Shown here: positions 49,618 to 61,827 of the stretch, one piece after another | Numbering within the stretch: the stretch's first letter is position 1 | Layout: the number at the start of each line of letters is the position of its first letter | NCBI GenBank assembly: GCA_025786725.1 | Contig: JAHLTZ010000022.1 | Coordinates: forward strand, 372,001-436,000 | DNA: 64,000 nt | Reading direction: 5' to 3' | From: Syncephalis fuscata | Lineage: Eukaryota > Zoopagomycota > Zoopagomycetes > Zoopagales > Piptocephalidaceae | Notes under the pieces: generated by a model | The model's input: the letters and a program-made list of their open reading frames with translations, nothing else | What the model was told of the DNA's origin: nothing | Databases searched by the model: none | Program-made: the position numbers and the translations under genes

Positions 49618-49911
49618 TGCTGGTATTAAAAAAAGGTATGTATATAATTACGCACATATCAATCTATGACTCGTCATTGAATAGAACACAGTCACGTGAT
49701 GTGAATTAAACAATTGTACCGTGCTGTATTGGCGCTAAAGCAATTATGTATAACCAATCAATTAGCAATAATTGCTATTAAGCATTGTTATAATTGATAT
49801 AAAACGGTGTTTTTTAAATATGTAATATTAATACAACGGAAATACAATTGTTCGTTAAATTGCATCATAGTTTATTTATTTTATTTACGATATCTTAATA
49901 AATCATTGGCA

Positions 49912-51205
49912 TTACCAATCATTGACCTGACATGCATTAACTGTTTTACTGTGTTTAGCACTGCGTCCACCTTGGTTTAAAGCAAAGTACCAATTATGTT
50001 TAGTGCAAATCAGCTCCTCGCCCATAACCGCTCCCTAACATACAAGATCAGCTATTGTTAATTAAGAACTTATGACTATCTATCTTACCCTAGTAGCCAT
50101 ATCTACACGTTTATGTGGACAGAATCGATCTGCTTCGTATATTTGACCAGAAGAGGTGCAAACACGAATACGCTGTCCATTAATTGCCTTTATTGTTGGA
50201 AATATTGGTTTTGTTGTCTGTACATCATAGCTAACTTGTAGCTCTTTACTATTTCTTTCTTCTTTTTCATTCTCTGAAGAGGAAGATGATGATGACGATG
50301 ATGATGAAGAAGAGGAAGAGGACGAAGAAGATTTATCGGACTTCTTTTTCTCTTTTTCATCTTTTTAGATGCATTATATTCCATTACGATATCGGTTTCA
50401 TTATTTACTTCTTTATCATTGAGTAAATCCATAGCCGATGTTGCTTCTTTAGCAGCTATTGCTTTCATTTGCTTTGATATTAAACTACGTTCTATTACCG
50501 TGATTAATATTTATATTTTTATTATTAATAATTCTACCTTTTTTTATCTTTTTCAATTGCTTCTTAATCTTTTTTGCATACTTTTTCATATTCATCTCAT
50601 TCGATTGCCCTTGATAAATAGCAGCCATGGAACGTACTTTTTCCAAATCTACATCTGGTGTTTTCCCAACATTAATTGCTACTTTAAGTAAATCCTTAAC
50701 AAGTGGCAGTAATGGGATTGCCTTTATACACATAAATGTTAATAAATGTATCAACAATAACAACAGCTTACATTCCAGCCATCCGATGATAGAGTGCGTA
50801 ACTCGCCAATTGTATACAGTCGATTCTGCTCAATAGTTGCAAGATCACTAGATATTTGTTCATTTGTCCAATAGTGTTCTTTGCCAATTTGTTCCAATAG
50901 CGTAGTAACCCGCTAATAAATTAAAACGTTAATTTTGGTTATTAATGTCACAATAATTACTACTGTATAATTTACCATTGTATCGGGCAGTGGCACTACA
51001 TCGTCTAAGGGCCAAGAATAAATAGCTATTATTAGTAATGCAATAATATAGCTTACGTCGCCTCATTACCTGTAATATTGGCCGTGTTCGCCATTGGTGA
51101 TGCCATAAAAGTACTACCGCTCGTATCGCGTACATTAAGGTAGGTATCGAGTAAGGAAGCGGCACTAGCACCACCGCCATAGTATTTCTTTTTATGTTTC
51201 CCCAT
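49912..51205 (-). CDS. Unfamiliar protein with C-terminal Rieske [2Fe-2S] domain
   Basis: About seven exons. The start is MGKHKKKYYGGG. A middle region reads VTTLLEQIGKEHYWTNEQ, NRLYTIGELRTLSSDGW and AIPLLPLVKDLLK, a helical module I cannot name. Next come a Lys-rich coiled stretch (KKYAKKIKKQLKKIKK) and a long poly-Ser run. The last ~75 residues hold RIRVCTSSGQIYEADRFCPH, then CTKHNWYFALNQGGR after a phase-2 intron. This gives CxH-x17-CxxH, the Rieske iron-sulfur ligand pattern. No disulfide cysteines follow the motifs, so it resembles the ferredoxin/oxygenase type rather than the bc1 type. One base is lost in an A run near 50363, before the poly-Ser. No signal peptide. Function is unknown; the N-terminal half does not match Rieske proteins I know. 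Confidence 0.78.
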
Positions 51206-51454
51206 AACTATATACTATGGTAAACTATACAGTATGGAACAAGAAAATAAAGTAAGGGAATAAAATGAGAAAATGGGGCAAAATGATGGATATGTTATAT
51301 TCAAATCGCCACTATCTCTTTATAATCCGATATTATTATACAAATCAAATGAACACAACACTCGTTAGTTTTCTTTTCCTTAGGAAGAAAAATGTTAATA
51401 ATAATTATTAGCATTAAAAAGTAAAAGTTATTGATTGTTTAGTTTCTGTGTCTA

Positions 51455-52956
51455 GTTAAATCCATCTAAATGCAATAGTCATGGCATAAATCTGGCCGGA
51501 ATTGCCGCTGGGAAACTGATTATTTTATGGAGTTGCTCCTGAGGCAACACTTGGCTCTTATCGCGTATTTGGTTGCAAAGGTCCAACTTCAACTTCGTTG
51601 GTGTTGCAAGCCTTAACAACTGCAGTACAATATGATAAAATGGAAATTATTGTATTACCGGAAATTGCCATCGTAGATAAATACAGCATTGAACTGAGAG
51701 AAACAATAGAAGTTGCTGCGAGACAGGGTGTAATTATGATTGTTGCAGCAACAACTAATAATTTCATGAATCAGCAATATTTTTCATACCAAGGTCTTTC
51801 TGTATTAAGCGTTGGTGGCGCCAGACAAGATTATCGTCCAATGCATTGGTTTGAAGAAAAACAACCCGACGTCGTATTGAGTTTATGTCTTCATGTTCAG
51901 GCATGAGCTACAACTTTGGTAAGAAATGGACATTATTCCTAGTAGTCATAAAGCACTTTGAATGAACGTTTTAACGGATTTAAAAAAGAAAGCATTGCAC
52001 TTGTTTGGTATGATAGATCAAAAATGCCTGATTTGTTCGAGCGCGCTAAAGCAATAGGAATGACTGCGCTTATCATTGTAAACGATGCTACTAGAATGAG
52101 ACAAAAATGTGATATACCTCTATTCGGTATCAGTGAAAGAGATGCTTTATTTATAATAGAAGGCTACAAGAATAAGCTTAAATACAAGTATATTTTTGCA
52201 GAAAAATATGGCTACATCGAGAATGGCAATGTTACTGTCGATACGGCTGGACCGCAAAACAAACCATTCATACCACCTTTCTATCCTGACATATTGGCAC
52301 CAAGCCATGAAATCTATACAGCTACTATTACGCAAAAACAAAACAAGCCTCATTTCAGCGATATATCTGCCGCTGTTGCCTATGTTGCCGGTGCAGCTGC
52401 ACTGATAGCCGAAGCCAATCAATATAGTTCCATTGATATTGAATATATCAAGACTGCATTGCAAAACAACGCAGTTCCACTCAAAGACACCAGTACAGAT
52501 TATTATGCTTCCGCCTTATATCAAGGTGCCGGCATGCTTAATCTTAACAAACTAATAGACACTGAAGCCATCTACGTTTCTCCATCTTCGATTGATGTGG
52601 GAGTTACACATGCCAGTGTAGTGAATGTCCCAATCCAGATTTCACCTTTATCTGCTACATTGTTATCGTATAAACTTTCACATATTCCAACTGCTGCAGT
52701 TTTAATGTCGAAACCTATTGGTAATATGTTCTCAAGGCCACCTGTAGCTGCAGTTGTTTCTTATCCACAATATATTAATTTACAACCAAATCAGATAGAT
52801 GAGTTCACTATAACAATCAGTATGCCGATGAATATATTAAAGGATGAAATATGGTTATATTCCGGATATATTGTCATCGATCCCAATCCGAGAATTAATG
52901 GATTACCATCGAACCGTGCTGTTTTTGTTCCGTATTATGGAACAGTCTATGGCTAA
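51455..52956 (+). pseudogene. Truncated, frame-broken subtilisin-like serine protease
   Basis: Matches a fungal subtilase with a PA-type insert but lacks its start. It begins near SHGINLAGIAAG, which corresponds to the His box (usually HGTHVAG). It changes frame to YGVAPEATLGSYRVFGCKG, continues through a core segment (VIMIVAATTNN), and breaks again around 51900 before IALVWYDRSKMPDLF (PA insert). The Ser box reads FSDISAAVAYVAGAAAL: the Ser aligns with the catalytic Ser, but the usual GT, M and P around it are replaced. A beta-rich C-terminal domain runs to the stop at 52956. The upstream Asp box, signal peptide and start codon are not found, and a stop lies just upstream of 51455. Unlike other breaks in the window, the shift at about 51510 is not explained by one lost base. 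Confidence 0.7.
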
Positions 52957-54000
52957 ACAACTTAGATACAGATCATGTTCAATGTTATTTTATTATTCTA
53001 TTGGCAGTATTTTTTATAATAAACTAACTAGCAGATCATATTAAAGTTGTCCATGGTTCTAGTTAGCTAGATTATTTAACATAGTGTATTTTCTGTCTAA
53101 TAGATCCAATTTTAAATCGAAGAATCTTGAACCTCTGTTAGAAGCTAAATAAATGTAACAATCGCATAAAATGTTGTGCTATTTAACATTATTATACATC
53201 TTGTTTTTATTAGCAAATTTATTAACCATTCAATATGATTTGGAAGAAAATAATTACATTCAATAATATCCAATCTATTGAACATGATGATGGATAGTGA
53301 ATGACATCAATCATCAAAATACTCATTATCGTAGATTTATTATCCAATATGCATATATTCAGTATACATATATGTCATTTACATAGCCTATTCATACCAT
53401 TATATTTGGATCACATTCTATTTATTACACTATACTTTTATTGCCAATGTTTATGCATTTTTTAAATATTCATTCTTATTATATTATTTTATTAATTTAT
53501 AATTGTATTTCAGTATCAATAGTAAAGTAAAGCCAACGATGCATCAAATCAAGAATGCAATTTACATAAACCAATTTCCAGTAATCATCGCATGACAGAG
53601 TAATGATTACAATACCAGCATCTGTTGCTTGAGAAAAGTTTACTATGTTCTATATTTAAGGCAGCATTACAAATATCCAATTTACTAAACTGGAAATGAT
53701 AGACAATTATGCACAATACAAAACTATATACATATACAATTTACGTATTGCCTTCGTAGTGCAATTTTCGTATATAAATAAATACTGATTAAATACACTG
53801 ATACAAACTGCTGCACCGTCCCAACACATATCCAGTATTGTCGACCCCTCACAGTGTGCTCAGATACGTGTCACTTGTCTCCTTGTTCATGTTCGGAACT
53901 GTACTTATATTATAAACAGGCTTTTCTTATTTGAATCCAAATATTGCTATTACTATTTGTTTTGTTTTTATCACTGCTGCTTTACTGTCTATTCTTTAGC
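52957..54000. other. Intergenic region with a dispersed-repeat copy
   Basis: AT-rich, no supportable gene. Contains dispersed repeat copy 3 (53275-53365). The 3' end, with a pyrimidine-rich stretch before 54000, should hold the promoter of the Mid1-like gene. Confidence 0.5.
53275..53365 (+). repeat. Dispersed repeat copy 3
   Basis: Contains CAATCTATTGAACATGATG, GACATCAATCATCAAAATAC and GTAGATTTATTATCCAATATG, aligning with 17500-17590 (minus) and 16850-16945 (plus). It lies about 320 bp past the subtilase stop. Confidence 0.65.
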
Positions 54001-54728
54001 ATGTCAGGTAAGTAAAGTATCTCATCTAGTTAGTTAAATAACAATGATTGTAAGCATCTTGTGCGCAAACAAGCGGGCTATCATTCTGTAATCGAGTGAA
54101 CTACCGCGTACCAGTACCGAGTGGCGGCAATACCACTAATGCGGCACAAGCCTATGATGACCGTGCTCGCAAGTACTATGACAATTTTACACAGTTACTT
54201 GATCAATTTGACTGCGATAATCGCTATTCATTTGAACGTAATTGCGATAATTGCCGAGATGCATACAAAGATTGGCTATGTGCTATGACTGTGCCGCAAT
54301 GTCATCAAGGGGACAGTGCCGGTGATAGCTACGACCCGAAAGATCCTAATCTGCTTGCAAGGCCGAAAGATAATGGACGTGCCTTGCCATCAACAGGTAC
54401 TTGGACCGAAGTACTGCCATGTGTTGGGCTTTGCTACCGCGTTGTTCAAAGTTGTCCCGCCTATTTCCAGTTTGCATGTCCAAGTATTAGCCACAACAAA
54501 GCAAATAGCTATGGTGTGGATTTAAAGCAGTTAACGCAGCCTGAAAGCAAACTATTGAATAATAATGCCGTTCAGTGCAATAACATTGGTATTGGCGAAG
54601 CATTAATGAAAAATAGCGGTGCTTGTTCGCATCGTATGGATACACGTACCACTTCAATGTCAACAGTGTTATTGTTATTATATTTTATTATGGGTACAAT
54701 AGTACTGCCACTGTTTCCTTTATTCTAA
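54001..54728 (+). CDS. Mid1-like cysteine-rich protein with GPI-type tail
   Basis: Resembles the cysteine-rich C-terminal domain of the fungal stretch-activated calcium-channel subunit Mid1. The tentative model has a 7-nt first exon (ATGTCAG, 54001-54007), an intron 54008-54096 (GTAAGT...CGAG) and an exon 54097-54728, giving about 213 residues. Key segments: FERNCDNCRDAYKDWLCAMT, VPQC, EVLPCVGLCYRVVQSCPAYF, FACP. Cysteine spacing matches Mid1. The end is strongly hydrophobic (STVLLLLYFIMGTIVLPLF), as in GPI-anchored proteins. Mid1 proteins are usually about 500-600 residues with an N-terminal signal peptide. Here neither the signal peptide nor the long N-terminal region is seen, so the gene is either short or missing upstream exons. 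The acceptor CGAG is weak. Confidence 0.72.
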
Positions 54729-54844
54729 GCTGTAATTTTGCATTATTATAAACTATTAATTTTTAAATATTTATTATACTTAATGTTGAATATATTTATA
54801 ATTATAAACTGATTGCAATAAACTAATTGCCGTATACACAGAGA

Positions 54845-57800
54845 CTAGGCAAGAATATGCGCTAGCTCTCTATCATCAATTTCTTGCTGGCGTTTGTGTA
54901 TGAGTTCACACAAGTGCTCGTAGACCAGCCAGGGAAACGAGAGACGATCGCCGTATTCACCAGCCAATGCACGTTCCGATGGCTCATACGTCACGTAATA
55001 CCAAGCCGACGCCTTACTACGAATTGCTTCTTGAATATGTTCGGGAAAGGGAGCCTTTTTTGATACAGATGATGAAGTAGCAGCAGCAGTAGTAGCCGTG
55101 TTAATAGATGATCGGGCCATCAAGTCTTCAAGTCGTACATTAACAGCACCACCATTATTAGCTGGTTTCGCATCAATAATTGCACTTTCTAGTGGATCAG
55201 CCTCTGTAGCAACGGCTTCTTTAAATTCTTCCATAAAGTTTCGTTTAAATCGAGCTTCAATACCACTAACAAGCTCCATGACTTGCTGACGCAAATGATA
55301 ATCACGGCGTTGGAACGCATCTTGGAATTGAATGACCCAGCCGCTAATCGCTTCCCATTCAGTAGCAATGCCAAACTGCTTCATCACCCCATCAATTGCT
55401 TGATCGTAGTCATGTTTTAGTATGCGTGCTTCTTTAAGAAATATTTCATAGCCATTAGCTAGCATTCGTTCATCGATTTGTGCATTGTCGTCCGGTTTAA
55501 ACTCTTCAAGAGTAATTGCATCATAAATCTTGCCTAGTACTGTCTCAGAATGATACATTGGCTTATCAGACTTTTCCATAAAATGTGGATAACTACGTGG
55601 TCTTAATGCACGTTCAAACTCGGCTGGAACACCTGTTTTTGGGAAATCTACGGCAATTGAATGTAGCTGTGCAAGTCGAATACATGTGCCATGTCGTGCA
55701 CCATTTGTTAATTGATCAGCCTGTGCAAGATGGGCATGGGCAATCATACCAAGATTGTCGTATAAAATATAATTGACAAAGAACTAATAATAAAATGAAA
55801 TGATCAGTGTTAATAACGTTAATAGCCAATTTATTCATTTTTACCCTTTTAATATCTCTAATATCAATATTCTCTTTGGTTGGTGAGGTTGGCGGTGTAT
55901 TGTCCATGGGTTTAAAATCAGCTTCTGGTAATAACTTTGGGTCCCAAATACATCTATTACATCAATAATCATAATAATAATAATTGTTAATACCATCTAT
56001 TATATCTATTAAATATTTTAACTTACGTAAATTCATCGCCATCTAAATCACCACCACTACATTGACTTGGTACATCGCGGTCACCCTTTTGACTAAATAC
56101 AATAACGTTTTTTAAATGTCTTAATTCTGGCTTATCAACTGCTGTTAGCAAACGAATATCGCCAGGATGGAAACATGGATTTCTTGTAACGGCACATGGA
56201 CCAGTAGGTACGTAAGGCTTTTCATAAGCTGGATGATCGTATTGAAGAAATATTTCGTGTGGTTCTAGGATATTAAATTCATCCATTACACCAAGTAGCA
56301 TAACACTTTGTTCAATGGGTATTTTTGCCTTGCGTTTCAGTTCACGCAATTGGCAGGCCCGGAATACACGTAGTAGATTGGCTAGATACGTTTCATGTTT
56401 ATCAAGTAGACCAGCCCGTAACATGGCCACCATACGATTGACCGTTTCGTATTCATCGCCTGATTGTTGCAATAAACGAATGGCCGTCTCACGCTCGTTC
56501 ATGGCCCGATTAATACGATCCATCATTTCCGTCATACGATTAAGTATAACATTACCATCCACACCTAAACATGTAAGTAAAACAATAATCTGTCGATTAA
56601 GTGCACCAGCAGTGTAGTTTGCTACTCGAATGACTTCAAGAGCCCGATGATCTGATTTAAATTTACACTGACTGTCACGATATTCAATACGTCGTAGTGT
56701 CGATGATAGTGGCGGATGTAGACTCAGTACACCTTTGCAGCCACCAAGTCTAAACTGGACTGCACTTGGTAGCTCTTTAAGGCCCATCTTTTCTTCAACG
56801 GCCCTAGCAATTGCTAATGACATACGACCAACACCATCCGAGAATGTATAAGCGCCATCAGTAGTAATAATATCGGGAATACGCTTTAGCTCTTTAGGTT
56901 CTAGTTCAATAGTCATTCTTGTACTAGAGAAACACTGGCCCATACGTGCGGCTAGCTTGCCAATAATCTTATAGTCTGAAAAGTCACCCATCCATTCACG
57001 GATTTGATCGGCAGTAATGCCATTATCGCCTTGTTTAGATGCAATAAACCAGCAGCCATATTCTCTTAGCTGAGAGGATGAAAAGGCCAGAAACTCATAG
57101 TGTCGTCCACCTACAAGTATGCCACGTACTAAAATACTGAATAAACGTCGAAATAGCATATCATGGGTTTTTTCTGCGCCACGAATACCGAATAGTGACT
57201 CATCCAAAAATTGGATACGTAATAGTCGATCAGCATGTTGAGCAAATGACCTGACTACGCGATTTGACGTCTCCACCATCGGTTCAAGTACGTACATTTT
57301 TGTTGGTGTGACAACAACTTTAGGAATGGCCACACAATAATCCGGTAATGCTGTACGGTTTGTATGTTCACTAATAATACGACCGGCACCTTCAATCCAC
57401 GTATCTGTTGGCGTATCAGCTTCATATTCGTCGTCATCTGCATTATAAGGATCCTCATCTGATTTCAATCGACTAATTTCACGTTCAAGCAGCTCATTTA
57501 TATTATCGGTATCGCGCATTCTATGGACAAGATTACGTAAAGCATGTTCAGCAACGCCGTTATCAACATTATTAGCCAATAAGTTTAAAAACTCTTCATC
57601 AATAGCATGTTCCGATAAACGTCGTTGTGTAATATACTGTTGAAGCCGATACTGTACGGGAAATGACTTGGCACCTAGTGTAGCCAACTTGGACTGGCTA
57701 ATCTTCTTCCATGGATATTCAAATGGATCATAGGTGACGTTTAGATCGAGTTGCGTATAAAACGATAATGTTTCCTCAGCTCTAGTACCATTTCTTGACA

Positions 57801-59888
57801 TTGCTGTATCAGTTGTTGTTTTGTCGTTATTTTTAACAGTGGCTGGAATGCCTTGTAAAGGATTCATACGCGCATCTTCATTATCAGCCAAATGACGAAG
57901 TCCAAATATCTGCGCATTCTTTAGCGTATTAAGAAATGTTTGACCATCTGATCGTCGATTTGATCCAAAATTAAACTGAAGCCGATAATCTAACCAGAAC
58001 CAAACAGCACCAATCCTCTGTCTTCATCATGCGGCAATACTTCAAATGGCTCAGTTTTTGAAGATTGAGGCACTGGCTGCATTCTAATATGCACTACACG
58101 TTGCCAGGCATTGTCGCGATTGTAGGTGCCTTCTTTGTTCGTGCTTGTACTTTCAACACGCTTCTCCAGCCGTTCGACCAATGGTGGCCGTGTTAATTTT
58201 AGTAACAACGTAACACTTTGTGGTGGATCTGCATCATCGCGCATATTACGTATAGTCTGATCGTTACGTTGAATACGGAACCAACAAGGTGCATCTTTAC
58301 ACCGTAGTTCCATTCTAAAGTCTATGCCATCAAATGTAAACTCCAGCTGTACTCGGCCTTTGTTTGGATCAATGGCCATTCGAACACTGCCATCCGGCTC
58401 CCAACACGATAGATAGACACCACGACGCGGCTCAGATCCCAGTTCTAACGAGTCAGCTGTAAATCGCTGCCATCCTATGCCGCTACCTTCTTGTCGTTGA
58501 TTGTTCGGCAATTGCTCTTGTGGTGGCTGAGTAAGAAAGCGTGGCAGCAATACTTCTCTCGAAGCACATTCTTCGTCAATCCTACGATGCTCGTCAATTT
58601 CTTGATCGCTCATCGCATTGACCCATACTGAACTGTTGCAAATACTTATACTTAGTGCTTCTGTTCGCTCAATCAATTTTCGAATTATAGTATGAGGGTT
58701 TGGACTTATAGGCATATAACAAATGGCACCTCGACCCGTATGTCTACTAGCACTTGTATGACCGCCGGTATTTGTCTTAAGATCAAGACGAGCACTATAG
58801 AGATTACCAAATTCGCTAAATACTTTGACTATGTCTTGTAAATTGGCTTGTTCTGGAACACCTCGCAGTGAAATAAGTAAACAGCGCGGCATTCTTACAG
58901 TTGTTCTTGTAGATGGAGGCGAATAAGCTGATTGTTCTGGTCGAGAAGAATAGGAATTACGGCCATTTCTTCTATCGGTGTTATGTTCTGAGCGTCTTGA
59001 AAAACGTCTTTCTTCTTCCTGGTTAAGCTGTTGTCGATATCTATCTATCATATCGCTAAATAATTGATCATTTTATTACATTTAATTAGCACTATTAACG
59101 AAAATAATAAACACACCAACTTACAAGCTTATTTCTGGCGGCTGATTGTCAATTTGTTTGCCATGTTCATCGCTATCATTTATCTGTCTCTCTTGGTGCA
59201 TTTGACGGAATACAGTTGAAACGCGCGCAATTCGCCTTGTTTGATTATTGGGTGCAGGTGGACTGCGAACATTATTGCGAATTGTTGCCTCATTGTTGGA
59301 TTGTTGATTATCGTCTTCGTCTTGAGAAGATGATCCATACTGATTTGATCGAATTATTGGTGATCGAGGCTGATCTCTTCTAACAAAACTAATATCCTGT
59401 TGGGCATTATAAATATTATTATTGTATATTGGCGCGCGATTCTCGCCATTCAATCGATCTAGTCTCTCGTCGTATTGAGTGTCATTATGTGAATTATGGC
59501 GTTCTCTGTTATACTCTGCTGGCTCGTCATATAGTCGAGACTGATAATCGTAACTGGCGTTGTTGTTCGAATTAGCTTGCGTAGAATTGAAGCCATTTCG
59601 TGGTCTAGTAGCTTGTATTTGTCGAGGGTCAGTCTGCCGTACAGGCATACCGTCGACCCATATAGTTGTAGAGCCATAGCCAGACGTTGGCCTTGGGTTG
59701 CTGCTAGATTCGGCGTGCCGACCATTTACATTGAAAGATGCTGGTGGCGATGAAGGTTGCGCACGACGCGCTGTTCCGTCACGGCGACAGCTAGGCAGCT
59801 GGTCGACAGTTTTACCAAGCTGCGCTGCGAGCATTTCACGAAGATCATCGTCGTCTGATGAGCTATCAAAAATATCTGGTAAATCCAT
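54845..59888 (-). CDS. RNA-dependent RNA polymerase of the RNAi pathway (QDE-1/RDR type)
   Basis: Predicted to make double-stranded RNA from single-stranded templates, feeding Dicer. Exons: 59888-59125, 59057-56027, 55953-55845 and 55783-54845. ATG 59888 (MDLPDIFDSSSDDDD) was preferred to 59966. A ~280-residue disordered N-terminus is followed by an RRM-like segment (CLLISLRGVPEQANLQDIVKVFSEFGNLYSARL). The conserved core includes TFSDGVGRMS, VQFRLGGCKGVL, VIVFSQKGDRDVPSQCSGG and the catalytic DLDGD, where the three Asp bind Mg2+. Then comes FFVNYILYDNLGMIAHAHLA. The C-terminus is helical. One single-base loss lies near 58020, just before WLDYRLQF; otherwise exons are in frame. Total length, about 1,600 residues, suits the family. 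This is a cellular enzyme, not viral. Confidence 0.94.
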
Positions 59889-61827
59889 ATTGATAGTGGT
59901 TAAAAAGAACAAAGAGGTATAAACAGTGGATATGACGTAAACGTCAAAGGATGCTATTGTGAGCAAGCCAGAACATCAGTTAAGTAATCGTTTACGTTAT
60001 TTGGTACACGTTGTGCCACTTACGGACTGTATTAAATGTGAATGTAATTAAATAATATTTACCAACTATCATTAATTTGTATAGTAAAAGATGTACCAAT
60101 AAAAACTCAACACAATATTGCAATAGCCATGAATATAGCTTTGTACAAATAATTGCAATACTTGATTATTTATTAAAACACTGCTATAAGGCTATTATAG
60201 TTTATTTCAAAATTATTTTTGAAGTTCAATGATTGCATTTCCAAATAGTTTTATCTGTCAATTAACCTGCTGTTTAGTTAATCTAGCGTCAATGATAGTT
60301 CGTGTAAAACAATAATAGCATCAGGAGAGCTATTGAATGTTCGTTGTTTAGATGTTATTTGTTTGATACACATGGCACTATTGTCAAAAATAATACAAGA
60401 AACCAAAGTGTATTTTATTAAACATGGTATCTATAGATACAAGCTAGCATGTGGATCATCATTTAGTATTATGTGCAACAATCAGAATATTGCTTATAAT
60501 AATTTTAATATATCAAGTAAGTCACATGTATTAATTATGCAGATAGCTATAAAGTAACACTGGATATCAGTCTATATAATTACATTTACGCTCTACAGAA
60601 CAGCAGCAAATAAATAGCAATATACGCTTTTAAGTTTATAAAACATTCAAAACTAATAAACAACAATTTTACAGCATATTTTATATTACTGTAATGATAC
60701 TGTAGTATATTTTATGCTGTTAGAAATCTGTTTAATTTTTAAAAGACTACAACCATAAAGATCGAGATTAGCAAGTATTGACAAAAATATGCTAAGTTTA
60801 CATTAACGTAGATTAGCTATTGCACACAAGAAAAATCTAGATTGGATATTCAATTAGATTTAAGCGGTAATAGATTGAAATGCTGATTTTTATTTGCGCT
60901 GATATTGACCGAATATATCAACACAATAACCATAGTTTTCTAAACATACTATATAAAGCTTGTGGTTTAAAAAAAGCGTAGTATTATAATAAAGCAGGTA
61001 AAAGGCTTAGAGCATATGGCCGTTGCTATATAATTTATGATTTATAATCTGCTAGACTATAACTGCGGACATGGCAATGCATTAATAATGCTATAGTTGA
61101 TACAATCACTCGTAAAATAGCTATGCAAAAATATTACATTAGTAAATAGTACCTTGCTGTAAACATTATCTTAGTCGTGAATATGTTCAATATGCGCCGA
61201 GAGCCATCACAATCTACATACAACGGCAATGAAGGCTATATCTAAATGAAGCTGTAAGCAATAGTTGTTCAAAACATACGTACATAATTGTGGTATTTCT
61301 ATAACCATTGAACATGGGATCCCACAATAACTATCATTGTTTTGAATGCTTGTTTTCTATTTTTAAACCGGAATGAATGTTTCTAAAAGCTATATGCAAA
61401 TCGCTTGACAATCAAACCATGTGGAGTTGAAACCTATATTTACTTGTAGTAGTTCCAAGTCTGGTACACCCATACATAATCGTACACAAATTTACCTTTT
61501 TGGTCTACGATTGATGTGCTAGCAGTCTCAGCTCATTTATTTTTCCTATCATTATGTAGATTGCCTTTTTGAGCTGCAGTCGATGTTGCAGCCGTTTTGA
61601 ATTCAGCTATTTTTACATGTGGCACATCCGCATTATCTTCTATGCTGGATAATTAATCAGCTACAGTTTTTCAAATTTGCTATAAAATGTCCATAGTTTG
61701 ACCATCTGTTGCCGTGTATTTCCTATACACACTTCGCTTATACTGCTATCTCTAGAGGCATTTTACAAATTCCACTTTTACATAAAATATATAACTTGCT
61801 ATCCTTGTCAAACGATTAAAAATTGCC
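59889..61827. other. Divergent intergenic region, no gene seen
   Basis: About 1.9 kb of AT-rich DNA between the RdRP start (minus) and the secreted-protein gene (plus). Short ORFs (for example 60333-60557) have no recognisable features. Both flanking promoters should lie here. Confidence 0.5.

Noticed and set aside
54845-59888. RdRP as an integrated viral polymerase
   Set aside because: It has introns, an RRM-like front and the DLDGD/FFVNYILYDNLG motifs of cellular RNAi polymerases.
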